This document shows, in pieces, positions 1 through 6,379 of a DNA stretch of 6,840 bases. Every line of letters begins with the position of its first letter. Position 1 is the first letter of the stretch. Source of the stretch: Syntrophobacterales bacterium (lineage in GTDB: Bacteria > Desulfobacterota > Syntrophia > Syntrophales > UBA6807); assembly GCA_021159265.1 (NCBI GenBank), contig JAGGSD010000182.1:1-6840 (forward strand). The letters are read 5' to 3'. The translations under genes and the position numbers were made by a program. Below the pieces are notes generated by a model. The model made no database searches, was not told the origin of the DNA, and was given only the letters and a program-made list of their open reading frames with translations.

Positions 1-146
1 TAAAATCTTCGCCTTCCTTGAACTTGAACAAAATTGAACATTCTGCAAAGGTCTCTTATAATAAATCTTCCCGCAACAAGATCACAAAAACACGACGCGA
101 AATCTTTTTCTGAAATTCCGATACAAAGATGACACAAAACGCGTAA
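1..146. other. Left-edge non-coding stretch, no confident gene
   Basis: This is the sequence downstream of the isomerase gene. I see no convincing gene. On the minus strand an ATG at 42-40 opens a frame that runs off the edge without a stop, but the visible residues (MFNFVQVQ...) are not recognisable and the ribosome site is poor. On the plus strand a frame ends at a TGA at 35-37, which could be the tail of a convergent gene, but only 11 codons are visible. No hairpin with a T run is visible as a terminator for the isomerase. The hexamer TTGAAC occurs three times (18-23, 24-29, 34-39). Confidence 0.4.
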
Positions 147-1145
147 TCATTCAGTATCTTTCTTTAAATATCTTTCCACTTTTGCTTTTTCTTTTAATTT
201 CTCAATGTTCTTATTGATTTCATTGTGAAGTTTCTCTTGTTTTAAGTATTGATTAAGCCTGTCTTTTATATTCTTATACAGGATCGTGGATTCAGGTTTC
301 TTATCGGTTACTTTGATCAGGTGGTATCCAAACCCGGTTTCCACTATATCGCTTATATCTCCTGTATTTAGGGCAAACGCCGCTTCTTCAAATGGTTTCA
401 CCATCTGACCATGTCCGAAGAATCCTAGATCACCGCCCTTGGCCTTGCTGGGGCAATCGGAATACTGTTTTGCAAGGGTCGCAAAATCTTCGCCGTTTTC
501 CAGTTTTTTACGAATGGCTTCGAGTTTGTTCCGTACCTTTAGTTTCTGCGCCTTGTCTGCTTGAGGATCGACCTTTATTAAGATGTGGCTGGCCTTAACC
601 ATCTCCGGGGTTTTAAAGGAATTCGGGTGACTATCGTAATATATTTTTGTTTCCTCGTCGGAAATCTTAATCTTCTGAATAAATTGCTTGTCGATGAATT
701 GTTGAAGAACTATATCATCCTTAATTTGCTTTTTAAGGTCAGTCTCAGAAATGTTCATTACGCTAAGCGCTTCTTTGAATCGTTCCTCGCTTGGAAATTG
801 TTTTTTCATTTGTTTTAATTGCTCATCGATTTTTTCTTTGTCAACTTTGATTTGGTGCTTTTGGCTTTCCTGCCGGAGCAACTCACGGTTTATAAGACTT
901 TCAAGGACATCCTTCTTAATTGATGAAAGATTGAAGTCATCAAATGACTTTCCTGCCTTCATAAGCTTCATCTGAACACGGCTCATTTCCTGATCAAAAT
1001 CCACCCGGGTAATAACTATGCCGTTAACAACTGCAACTTTTTTGTCTGAAACCTGTGCCTCTTTTGACATTGCAGGAGACGCCACCATTACCAGGGCGAT
1101 AACTGCTGTGATTATCCACACCCACTTATTAAATTTTGTATTCAT
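147..1145 (-). CDS. Exported parvulin-type peptidyl-prolyl cis-trans isomerase (SurA/PrsA/PpiC-like)
   Basis: The 332-residue product is a folding helper that acts outside the inner membrane, catalysing cis-trans isomerisation at proline bonds and chaperoning secreted or outer-membrane proteins. Residues 1-27 form a classic signal peptide: Lys-containing start, hydrophobic core WVWIITAVIALVMV, and an Ala-x-Ser cleavage site before KEA. There is no lipobox cysteine, so it should be soluble or periplasmic rather than a lipoprotein. Residues about 35-165 are a Lys/Glu-rich helical SurA N-terminal domain (VNGIVITRVDFDQEM, then ESLINRELLRQE). Residues about 183-280 are a single rotamase domain with the family motifs ASHILIK, FATLAKQYSDCPS, GGDLGFFGHGQMVKPFEEAAF and GFGYHLIKV. 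A charged helical tail follows. SurA of E. coli has two rotamase domains; this has one, as in PrsA and many anaerobe homologues. AAAGGA lies 9 bases before the ATG. The gene follows the oxidase operon but a strong terminator separates them. The family call is firm; the client proteins are unknown. Confidence 0.93.
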   Translation of the reverse strand: MNTKFNKWVWIITAVIALVMVASPAMSKEAQVSDKKVAVVNGIVITRVDFDQEMSRVQMKLMKAGKSFDDFNLSSIKKDVLESLINRELLRQESQKHQIKVDKEKIDEQLKQMKKQFPSEERFKEALSVMNISETDLKKQIKDDIVLQQFIDKQFIQKIKISDEETKIYYDSHPNSFKTPEMVKASHILIKVDPQADKAQKLKVRNKLEAIRKKLENGEDFATLAKQYSDCPSKAKGGDLGFFGHGQMVKPFEEAAFALNTGDISDIVETGFGYHLIKVTDKKPESTILYKNIKDRLNQYLKQEKLHNEINKNIEKLKEKAKVERYLKKDTE

Positions 1146-1170
1146 TTTAATTTATCCTTTCAAATGTTGG

Positions 1171-1197
1171 AAAAAAAAGAAAAGCCCTCGAGGGGCT
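1171..1197 (-). terminator. Rho-independent terminator of the oxidase operon
   Basis: Read on the minus strand, AGCCC and GGGCT pair around a CTCGA loop (1183-1197). A T-rich run of 12 bases with one C follows at once (1171-1182). It lies 50 bases after the Fe-S gene stop codon and only 25 bases before the isomerase ATG. The form is canonical, though the stem is short at 5 bp. It should end transcripts of the two-gene oxidase unit. It could also sit inside the leader of the isomerase mRNA if that promoter lies further upstream. Confidence 0.75.
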
Positions 1198-1246
1198 CTT
1201 TAAGATCTTCTAATGAAAAAAATCTATATCGGCCTTAACTGATATT

Positions 1247-2458
1247 CTATAAAGCCTCTACCAGAATCTCAGCAATATCTTTAACTACTATTTTACTTTC
1301 GTTGTTAGTATCTTGAACCGCATCATGCAATTGGATATGACACCATGGACACGCTGTAGCTATGATCTCTGCATCAGCATCCATTGCTTCCCCCAATCTA
1401 ATCTCAGAGAGACGGGTAACTTCTTCAACTTCATCCCACATCCTGCCCCCACCCCCGCCGCAGCAGAGACTATCCTGGCGATTGCGCTTCATTTCAACCA
1501 GGTTAACAGCAGGAATACCTCTGAGCAGTTTTCTCGGCGCATCATAAATGTTATTTTTCTTTCCCAGATAGCATGGATCGTGATACGTTACTTTTTTTGC
1601 AATTTCCTTTGCAATATCCAATCTTCCATCTTCCATCATATCTGAAAGAAATTCCGTATAGTGCTGTATTTTGATCTCTTTCATCGAATCGGGGTATTCA
1701 TTGACAAAAGTATTGTAGCAATGGGGAGAAATGGTAATAATATGCTTGACTCCATACTCTACGAACTTTTTGGTATTCTTGTAAAAAACATCGGAAAATA
1801 ACTGGTTGTCACCTATTCTGTTAGCCGGGCTTCCACAACATTCCTCTTCTTTGAGAATGCCATAATTAATCTTCATATGCTCCAATAAGGTAACAAGAGA
1901 ACGGGCAACATTCTGGATGCTTTTTTCGTAGGAAGCGGTGCACCCTACATACAACAACAGATCGACCTCACCATCGTCAGGAACGATTTTACACGAAAGT
2001 GATTCCTTCTCAGAAAGATTTTTCAACCAATCCAGTCTGTCCGCTGCAGGCATTCCATAAGGATTTCCCCTGTTCCATATAGACTTTAACGCCGTGTTCT
2101 GATTTTTCAGTGGACCAACCATCTCATCTACCAGCAGTTTTCTTCCACTTTCTATCAGCTCCACAATGGGAACACCGGCGCCGGATGTTTTACACTTGAT
2201 ATCGCAAGCGCCACAGGTAGTGCAACTATAAAGAATATTCCTCAATACCTGTTTATCCTGAACTGTCAGAGACTCAGCAAAATCTCTTTTTATACCATGG
2301 TAAATGGAACGTAATATACCATATGGACCCTGAGTTGAAAAACCGTGGGTAGATTCTACAAGCGGGCAAACAGAATAACAACTCATGCAACTCCGGCATC
2401 TTGTTGTCATATCTAAAAGATTGTTAGCAAAATCTTCGAGAGAATATTCTTCATTCAT
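1247..2458 (-). CDS. Fe-S electron-transfer subunit, ferredoxin plus two CCG domains (GlcF/GlpC/HdrD-like)
   Basis: This 403-residue soluble protein has no membrane segment. It should accept electrons from the FAD subunit encoded just upstream and pass them to a quinone-linked, heterodisulfide-type or other carrier. Residues 21-32 (CRSCMSCYSVCP) and 79-89 (CTTCGACDIKC) are two ferredoxin-type CxxCxxCxxxC motifs for two [4Fe-4S] clusters. Two CCG (cysteine-rich) domains follow. The first has C173, CCG at 207-209 and SPHC at 244-247. The second has C296, CCG at 332-334 followed by a run of glycines, and CPWC at 370-373. The second is complete, while in the first the usual CxxC pair is reduced to SxxC. 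Length matches GlcF and GlpC (about 400), not the shorter LutA/LldE proteins, which lack the ferredoxin part. AAAGGAGA sits 6 bases before the ATG, and the gap to the upstream gene is 18 bases, so the two are co-transcribed. Family is certain; the exact acceptor and pathway are not. Confidence 0.9.
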   Translation of the reverse strand: MNEEYSLEDFANNLLDMTTRCRSCMSCYSVCPLVESTHGFSTQGPYGILRSIYHGIKRDFAESLTVQDKQVLRNILYSCTTCGACDIKCKTSGAGVPIVELIESGRKLLVDEMVGPLKNQNTALKSIWNRGNPYGMPAADRLDWLKNLSEKESLSCKIVPDDGEVDLLLYVGCTASYEKSIQNVARSLVTLLEHMKINYGILKEEECCGSPANRIGDNQLFSDVFYKNTKKFVEYGVKHIITISPHCYNTFVNEYPDSMKEIKIQHYTEFLSDMMEDGRLDIAKEIAKKVTYHDPCYLGKKNNIYDAPRKLLRGIPAVNLVEMKRNRQDSLCCGGGGGRMWDEVEEVTRLSEIRLGEAMDADAEIIATACPWCHIQLHDAVQDTNNESKIVVKDIAEILVEAL

Positions 2459-2464
2459 TCGTCG

Positions 2465-2472
2465 TCTCCTTT
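2465..2472 (-). promoter_or_regulatory. Ribosome binding site of the Fe-S gene
   Basis: AAAGGAGA lies 6 bases before the ATG at 2458, in the 18-base gap after the stop codon of the FAD gene. It picks this ATG over the out-of-frame ATG that begins 4 bases later. The strong site suggests independent initiation on a shared mRNA. Confidence 0.75.
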
Positions 2473-2476
2473 ATGT

Positions 2477-3904
2477 CTATCTGTAACCTTCCAATATCCC
2501 GGGGTTTAGTATGTTATTGGGGTCAACCGCTCTCTTGATACTCTTTACAAAGTTATAACCAACCTCGCCGTACCGACGGATAAAAAAGGATGTTCTCTTG
2601 GAAAACTGTCCCCACTCACCGCCACAGCCACCATACTTCAGTGTAAGTTCTGCCTCTCTTTCAAAAAGTTCCGTATAAGCTTCCCTCTGTTTTTCACCAT
2701 CCCAATCTCTGGGAACCAAAATACCGGGATGTAATGACACTGCACCAATGTGCGCATACAGGTAATTCTGAAGTGAACCACAGATAGGCAGGCCTTCATT
2801 GAAATGCTCACATTCCTCTGCCGCCTCCGGTAAATATTTCAGATTAGGTATTACTTCCGCCGACTTCCACTGCATACCGCTACTTTGCGATAGAAACGAA
2901 CTGATAACCTCCCTCGTACTCATAATTGCATGCCATTCGTCAACATCTTCTATCCTGTGGACCCCAAGAGGGTTCTCGGATTCAAGGGATTGAATAACTT
3001 TTTCTCTTTTATCTTTTGCCTCTTCTTTAGTGCTTCCTATGCTTGCAAAGAGTATAACAGCGCCCGGGGGAGGAGACATTCCTTTGACCTCAAAGCCAAT
3101 CCTGGCCGTCTTTTCATCCATCATCTCCATAAACAAAGGAATTGGTTGCTTTTCATAATACATTTTCTGAACTCCCATGGTAAGAGAGCGAACATTGTCA
3201 AAATATACAACGGCATAAGAATACTTAAAATCGGGAAGAAGCCTCATGCGAATCTTTGTGATTACCCCTAATAAACCGTCGCCACCCACAAAAAATTTAG
3301 TCAAGTCTGTGCCTGCCGGTCGTCTCATGCTTTTTGTACCTGTTTCTAAAAAATCTCCGTTGGGCAGAACAACTTCAACTCCTAATACATAATCCCCAAG
3401 CTTTCCAATGGAGGTATCAACTATATGCGCGCTGGTATTATTGCACATAGTACCGCCCATACGGGCAATGGCACGACTTCCGGGATGAACTGGAAGAAAA
3501 CAACCTGATTTCCCAACCTCCTCAGCGACTTTAGCCACTATACAACCGGGGCCACATTCAAAAAAATTATAATCTTCAAAAATCCTTATATCGTTCAACC
3601 TGTCAATGCTAAGCATAATACCATGGGTGTGAGGTCTGGTAGATCCCGCTAATTGCGAGGCCGAACCTCTGACAAACACGGGAATCTTTTCTACATTGGC
3701 ATATTTCAATATCTCACTTATTTCTTCCCTGGACCCCGGTTTCACTACTGCGTATGGAATTTCCCTTTCTCTCAATTCATAAGGATATGTATCTTCCGCA
3801 CTGACTATTCTTTCAAACAGGGTAGTAGATACAAACTCTTCAGAAACTATTCCCTTCAACTGATTTGCTACTTTCTCAACTTTAGCAAATTCTGTTTCAT
3901 TCAT
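2477..3904 (-). CDS. FAD-linked oxidase/dehydrogenase, GlcD-like
   Basis: This 475-residue flavoprotein of the VAO/PCMH superfamily is probably the catalytic subunit oxidising a 2-hydroxy acid such as lactate or glycolate; the substrate is inferred. Residues about 50-226 are the FAD-binding domain: VVKPGSREEISEIL, then the flavin-binding loop RGSASQLAGSTRP (79-91), CNNTSAH (154-160), LGDYVLGVEVVLPNG and FFVGGDGLLGVITKI. Residues about 228-471 are the FAD-oxidase C-terminal domain, ending in the typical AVDPNNILNPG. GlcD proteins usually carry GEHG near the end; here the matching stretch reads GGEWGQF (428-434), so the usual His is Trp, which may change the active site. The family's HIGDGNLH-type segment reads HIGAVSLHPG. 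An in-frame TTG two codons upstream (3910) is possible, but GGAAGGG lies 7 bases before the ATG at 3904 and almost touches the TTG, so I chose the ATG. The gene is first in a two-gene unit with its Fe-S partner; no GlcE or ETF gene is in view. Confidence 0.88.
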   Translation of the reverse strand: MNETEFAKVEKVANQLKGIVSEEFVSTTLFERIVSAEDTYPYELREREIPYAVVKPGSREEISEILKYANVEKIPVFVRGSASQLAGSTRPHTHGIMLSIDRLNDIRIFEDYNFFECGPGCIVAKVAEEVGKSGCFLPVHPGSRAIARMGGTMCNNTSAHIVDTSIGKLGDYVLGVEVVLPNGDFLETGTKSMRRPAGTDLTKFFVGGDGLLGVITKIRMRLLPDFKYSYAVVYFDNVRSLTMGVQKMYYEKQPIPLFMEMMDEKTARIGFEVKGMSPPPGAVILFASIGSTKEEAKDKREKVIQSLESENPLGVHRIEDVDEWHAIMSTREVISSFLSQSSGMQWKSAEVIPNLKYLPEAAEECEHFNEGLPICGSLQNYLYAHIGAVSLHPGILVPRDWDGEKQREAYTELFEREAELTLKYGGCGGEWGQFSKRTSFFIRRYGEVGYNFVKSIKRAVDPNNILNPGILEGYR

Positions 3905-4023
3905 AAGCAATCCCTTCCGTTAACATCATGTAGAATTGACAAAGCATGGAACAATCCAAACATTATCCAAGCTTCAACACTAACTAAACGATTGCACCGT
4001 CTGTAATACGGCGGAATCGTTAC

Positions 4024-4037
4024 TCGGTTGAAACCGA
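4024..4037. promoter_or_regulatory. Small palindrome upstream of the oxidase genes, possible operator
   Basis: TCGGTT and AACCGA form a perfect 6-base inverted repeat around GA. The two-base centre is too tight for an RNA loop, so a protein-binding site is more likely than a hairpin. It is 120 bases before the oxidase start. A chance match is quite possible for a site this short. Confidence 0.25.
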
Positions 4038-4073
4038 TTAAAGGTATAAGAAAAATCTCGCAAATTTTATTGG

Positions 4074-4086
4074 CTCATGGCATGAG
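4074..4086. promoter_or_regulatory. CTCATG-G-CATGAG palindrome, possible operator or weak hairpin
   Basis: A perfect 6-base inverted repeat around one base lies between the uspA-like and oxidase genes. Flanking bases (GG before, ACC after) extend the symmetry with one gap. On the minus strand it is followed by AATAAAATTTT, so it could be a weak terminator for the uspA-like gene, but the T run is not uniform. It could equally be a regulator site for the oxidase pair. Confidence 0.3.
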
Positions 4087-4194
4087 ACCATATCACCGAT
4101 TTTTTCTTCACCGGAAGACAAGAGATTTTAACCATCCCAGACAGGGACAGAAAAAATGATTAGTGAACCTGCGCCTTAAATTACATACATCGGG

Positions 4195-4629
4195 TTACTT
4201 CCTTACAAGAAGAACAGTCCTCTTAGAATTTCTGAGCACCGATTCTGCAACAGATCCCAGTAAGAATTTTCCCAGATGAGTTACTCCATGAGATCCGACA
4301 ATAATAAAAGAAACATCTTCCTCGTCCGCGACTCTTAATATTTCGACGAATGGATTTCCCTTTTCAATTCTTACAGTTACTTTATAACCCTCTTTCTCCA
4401 GTTCATCTTTTATGGGATCGATTTTCTCCATCACACTTTCTTTCAAACCTGCTTCATCTTCCATGAAATTTTCGGGAAAAGCCCAGGACACACTGGAGGC
4501 GTATCTTGTGTCAACAACGTGTACAAGAACCACCTCGCCCACACCGGAACATTTTAACTGTTTAATAAAGTCCATACATCTTTCTGTTAAACTCGAAAAG
4601 TCAATCGGATACAAAATCTTTTTAAACAT
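4195..4629 (-). CDS. Universal stress protein, UspA family (ATP-binding type)
   Basis: The 144-residue product is a single-domain cytoplasmic Usp protein, the usual family length of 140-150. It opens with the family start KILYPIDFSSLTERC (residues 4-18), where the Asp contacts the nucleotide base. The middle has VVLVHVVD (33-40) and KVTVRIEKGNPFVEIL (83-98). The C-terminal nucleotide motif GSHG-(9)-GS (112-126) fits the G-x2-G-x9-G-S/T signature of ATP-binding members such as MJ0577, followed by AESVLRNSKRTVLLVRK. Such proteins bind ATP, usually as dimers, and tune stress or energy responses. A strong AAGGGAGGT lies 5 bases before the ATG. The gene is divergent from the MFS gene and 290 bases upstream of the oxidase pair, read in the same direction. 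It may share their control but probably has its own transcript. Confidence 0.93.
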   Translation of the reverse strand: MFKKILYPIDFSSLTERCMDFIKQLKCSGVGEVVLVHVVDTRYASSVSWAFPENFMEDEAGLKESVMEKIDPIKDELEKEGYKVTVRIEKGNPFVEILRVADEEDVSFIIVGSHGVTHLGKFLLGSVAESVLRNSKRTVLLVRK

Positions 4630-4796
4630 TTCAAACCTCCCTTAAATTTTTTTTACTTCTGCCATAGAGTTTCTAATCTATTCTCAAGTATTCTGTTCTT
4701 AGTCAAGAAGAAAATGCGACATGGGTGATCATATCATTCATGATTCTCATGGAATCGAACTGAAAGGGATTTCGGAAGAGAAACCAACTAAAAGAA

Positions 4797-4825
4797 TTGA
4801 CACAAACTTGCCCCTCTGTTATTGC
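4797..4825 (+). promoter_or_regulatory. Candidate sigma-70-type promoter of the MFS gene
   Basis: A perfect -35 box TTGACA (4797-4802) is followed 17 bases later by TATTGC (4820-4825), which matches only the first three bases of the -10 consensus. A weak -10 box with a good -35 box often marks an activated or regulated promoter. The predicted transcript would start about 35 bases before the MFS ATG. Confidence 0.45.
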
Positions 4826-4838
4826 TCTACATAACAGA
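4815..4838. promoter_or_regulatory. 8-8-8 inverted repeat over the MFS promoter, candidate operator
   Basis: TCTGTTAT (4815-4822) and ATAACAGA (4831-4838) are exact reverse complements separated by 8 bases. The repeat overlaps the proposed -10 box and start site of the MFS gene, where a repressor would block polymerase. The half-site centres are 16 bases apart, roughly one and a half helical turns. It could instead form an 8-base hairpin in the leader RNA; there is no T run after it, so it is not a terminator. Confidence 0.45.
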
Positions 4839-4866
4839 ATAAGCACAATGGAGGCTGAAAAAGAAG

Positions 4867-6093
4867 ATGAATCAAGAAACTCAATCAACAAACTATAAGT
4901 GGATTATTTTGATTACTCTGTTCTTTTCACAAGTGATACTTTCAATTGGGGCATATGCATGGGGCCCCCTGGGGCCATATCTTAAAGAATCTCTTTCGTT
5001 AAATTCTGTGCAGATTGGATCTTTCGTATCAATCCTGTATCTGGCCGCTGTTGTTGCTAGTATTCCTTCGGGTATGAGTGTGGATCGCTGGGGCGTGAAA
5101 ATAAATCTTTTCATCTGTCTGATGCTGATGGGCGGAGCGATGACATTTGCAAGTTTTACCAAGAGCTATCTTTCTTTAATTATACTCATTGCCTTATCAG
5201 GCGTGAGTTATGGTATGATTAATCCACTTGCCTCAAAAGGTCTTAATCTTTGGTTTGATAAAAGTTTACGGGCCACAGCCTTTGGAATTCGGCAAATGGG
5301 AGTAACACTTGGCGGAGCTGTTGCGGGTGTGCTTTTAATTTATCTGGCTCAGCTGAAAAATTGGAACTTCGCCGTACTTTTAGTGGGATTACTATCCATT
5401 GGAATTGGGATTATCGGCCTTTTCTTTTATAAAAATCCACCTGACGGACCTGAGAGTATATCCATCGGGGGAAAAGAACCATCCCAAAAGGCGAGTATAA
5501 TGGATTTACTGAAAAACCGGAATTTACTGCTCACCTGTTTTGTAATGGCCCTGCTTGGCCTCGGGCAAACCAGCATCAGCGCTTTTATGGTTCTATATTT
5601 AAAAGAGCATCTAAACTTTCCTGTTATATTGGCAGGTTCTTTCCTCACGGTCGCAATGATTAGCGGAGGTATCGGGAGAGTTTTCTGGGGAATGATGAGC
5701 GACAAATTATTTAAAGGTCAACGGCTGCCGGTTATGAAAATTGTTTGTGCTGTGGCAACGGTAAGCTCTCTTGCCGCCTGTTTTTGGATACCACGCCTGC
5801 CCCCCTTTCTCTTTATTCTCGTTGCGATTTGTTGGGGCTTGTCCTACCTGGGATTCCAAGGTGTGGCAACGGTTTTACTCGTTGAGGCCAGTGGTCCGGA
5901 ATTGGCAGGGCGGGCTACAGGTTTTGGTATAACTATTGCGTGGAGCGGGCTGGCTTCAGGCCCCGTAATCTATGGAATGATTGTCTCTTTCGGGTATCCT
6001 TATGCCTGGCTTTTTGTAGCGATAACATCATTTGTCGCGATTCTGTTATGTCAGGCTATACATGAAACTGACGTTGCTGATAGCCGGGAGTGA
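4867..6093 (+). CDS. Major facilitator superfamily transporter, 12 helices, substrate unknown
   Basis: The 408-residue inner-membrane carrier has about 12 hydrophobic segments (near 12-34, 50-68, 80-97, 101-121, 138-160, 167-187, 220-245, 254-276, 289-307, 313-335, 349-370, 377-397) and a polar loop at about 190-215 between the two halves. The MFS signature between helices 2 and 3 is clear (GMSVDRWGVK, 69-78), and its second-half copy is GRVFWGMMSDKLFKGQR (270-286). RATAFGIRQMGVTLGG (135-150) resembles carriers of the anion/cyanate/nitrate-nitrite type, but this is too general to fix a substrate. GGAGG is 12 bases before the ATG, longer than usual; the nearer AGAAG is a weak site, so translation may be modest. 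An out-of-frame ATG at 4848 opens a 16-codon frame that overlaps this start. Upstream lie a TTGACA box and an inverted repeat. The gene is transcribed away from the oxidase pair, so a shared role as importer of its substrate is only a guess. Confidence 0.9.
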   Translation: MNQETQSTNYKWIILITLFFSQVILSIGAYAWGPLGPYLKESLSLNSVQIGSFVSILYLAAVVASIPSGMSVDRWGVKINLFICLMLMGGAMTFASFTKSYLSLIILIALSGVSYGMINPLASKGLNLWFDKSLRATAFGIRQMGVTLGGAVAGVLLIYLAQLKNWNFAVLLVGLLSIGIGIIGLFFYKNPPDGPESISIGGKEPSQKASIMDLLKNRNLLLTCFVMALLGLGQTSISAFMVLYLKEHLNFPVILAGSFLTVAMISGGIGRVFWGMMSDKLFKGQRLPVMKIVCAVATVSSLAACFWIPRLPPFLFILVAICWGLSYLGFQGVATVLLVEASGPELAGRATGFGITIAWSGLASGPVIYGMIVSFGYPYAWLFVAITSFVAILLCQAIHETDVADSRE

Positions 6094-6347
6094 TGTAAAA
6101 CGGTCCTTTTTCACAATCTTTGCGCCTGCCTGTCTGTGTGCGTTCTCGCACGCAGACAGGTCAATTGACGAAATTTGCATGTGCAGTCCCCACCAATACG
6201 CCTCTATACAATCTCTTAATTTTCTTGCGAAAGATTGCCAATCACAACCGCGGACCCCTTTGAAGCGTTCCGCATAGACATCGTTGATATGCCGTATGGA
6301 TCGCAAGAGGTTACCTGTACCGGAATTTCAGGAATCATTGGAGTTAC
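6094..6347. other. Long non-coding stretch after the MFS gene
   Basis: No convincing complete gene is present. The notable items are a strong hairpin (6129-6160) and a short open frame on the plus strand (6235-6351) that looks protein-like but has no good start. A minus-strand frame also crosses it (6046-6306) but overlaps the end of the MFS gene and has no family resemblance I recognise. The stretch may be decayed coding sequence or a regulatory spacer. Confidence 0.4.
6129..6160. repeat. Stable 14-base-pair hairpin after the MFS gene
   Basis: CCTGTCTGTGTGCG (6129-6142) pairs with CGCACGCAGACAGG (6147-6160) around the loop TTCT, with one G-T wobble. It starts 35 bases after the MFS stop codon. 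Neither strand has a T run after the stem, so it is not a standard terminator. It could still stall or protect the 3' end of the MFS mRNA, or be one copy of a dispersed REP-like palindrome, which I cannot test from one window. Confidence 0.65.
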
Positions 6348-6351
6348 TTGA
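6235..6351 (+). other. Short protein-like open frame, possible gene remnant
   Basis: From a TTG at 6235 to the TGA at 6349-6351 the frame encodes 38 residues (beginning LPITTADPFEAFRIDIVD). It has a balanced, protein-like composition with no low-complexity bias. Only a weak GAAAGA lies before it, and the frame is closed by a TAA at 6217-6219. It could be the tail of a lost gene, a very small gene, or chance. I recognise no family. Confidence 0.2.
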
Positions 6352-6375
6352 CAATAAACAAAAAATGTATATAAA
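6348..6375 (+). promoter_or_regulatory. Near-consensus sigma-70-type promoter, probably for arsR
   Basis: TTGACA (6348-6353) is a perfect -35 box. After 16 bases comes TATAAA (6370-6375), five of six matches to the -10 consensus. The spacer is almost all A/T. Predicted transcription would begin near 6382, right at the left end of the palindromic element, and proceed toward the ArsR-family gene. The only plus-strand gene downstream is arsR, so the promoter most likely belonged to it before the insertion. This is the best-matching promoter in the window. Confidence 0.6.
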
Positions 6376-6379
6376 AACA

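Larger units (their letters stand above)
3905..4194. other. Intergenic regulatory gap between the uspA-like and oxidase genes
   Basis: This 290-base, AT-rich stretch has no credible gene. It must hold the end of the uspA-like transcript and probably the promoter of the oxidase pair. On the minus strand a GATAAT box (3963-3958) about 55 bases before the oxidase ATG could be a -10 element, but I see no good -35 box. The best ribosome site, GGAAGGG, is at 3912-3918. Two short palindromes lie upstream (4024-4037 and 4074-4086). No hairpin with a clear T run is visible as a terminator after the uspA-like gene. Confidence 0.45.
4630..4866. other. Divergent promoter region between the uspA-like and MFS genes
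   Basis: This 237-base AT-rich region drives two genes in opposite directions. For the uspA-like gene on the minus strand, TTGACT (4706-4701) is a fair -35 box, but no good -10 box sits at the right distance. For the MFS gene on the plus strand there is a perfect TTGACA (4797-4802) and an inverted repeat (4815-4838). A loose imperfect dyad (CATG...ATCAT...ATGAT...CATG) spans 4720-4751. I see no gene in it. Confidence 0.5.

Noticed and set aside
18..39. Three copies of TTGAAC, resembling a tiny repeat array
   Set aside because: Six-base units with uneven spacing in AT-rich DNA; too short for a CRISPR or a convincing iteron set.
2799..3271. Plus-strand open frames inside the FAD oxidase gene
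   Set aside because: They lie antisense to a gene with clear family motifs throughout and show no protein-like motif of their own.
3905..3910. TTG start for the FAD oxidase, two codons upstream of the ATG
   Set aside because: The ribosome site GGAAGGG nearly touches the TTG but is 7 bases before the ATG at 3904.
4720..4751. Imperfect dyad in the divergent promoter region
   Set aside because: Several mismatches and built largely from the palindromic word CATG; weaker than the nearby perfect 8-8-8 repeat.
4848..4898. A 16-codon frame (MEAEKEDES...) starting before and overlapping the MFS start, possible leader peptide
   Set aside because: It has no ribosome site of its own; the GGAGG lies inside its first codons. 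A short overlapping frame is expected by chance.
4959..4978. Self-complementary GGGGCCCC/GGGGCC run in the MFS gene
   Set aside because: It is explained by codons for the transmembrane Trp-Gly-Pro-Leu-Gly-Pro stretch and lies well inside the coding region.
6046..6306. Minus-strand 86-codon frame (MRSIRHINDVYAERF...)
   Set aside because: It overlaps the end of the well-supported MFS gene on the other strand and crosses the 14-base-pair hairpin; no recognised family and no clear ribosome site.
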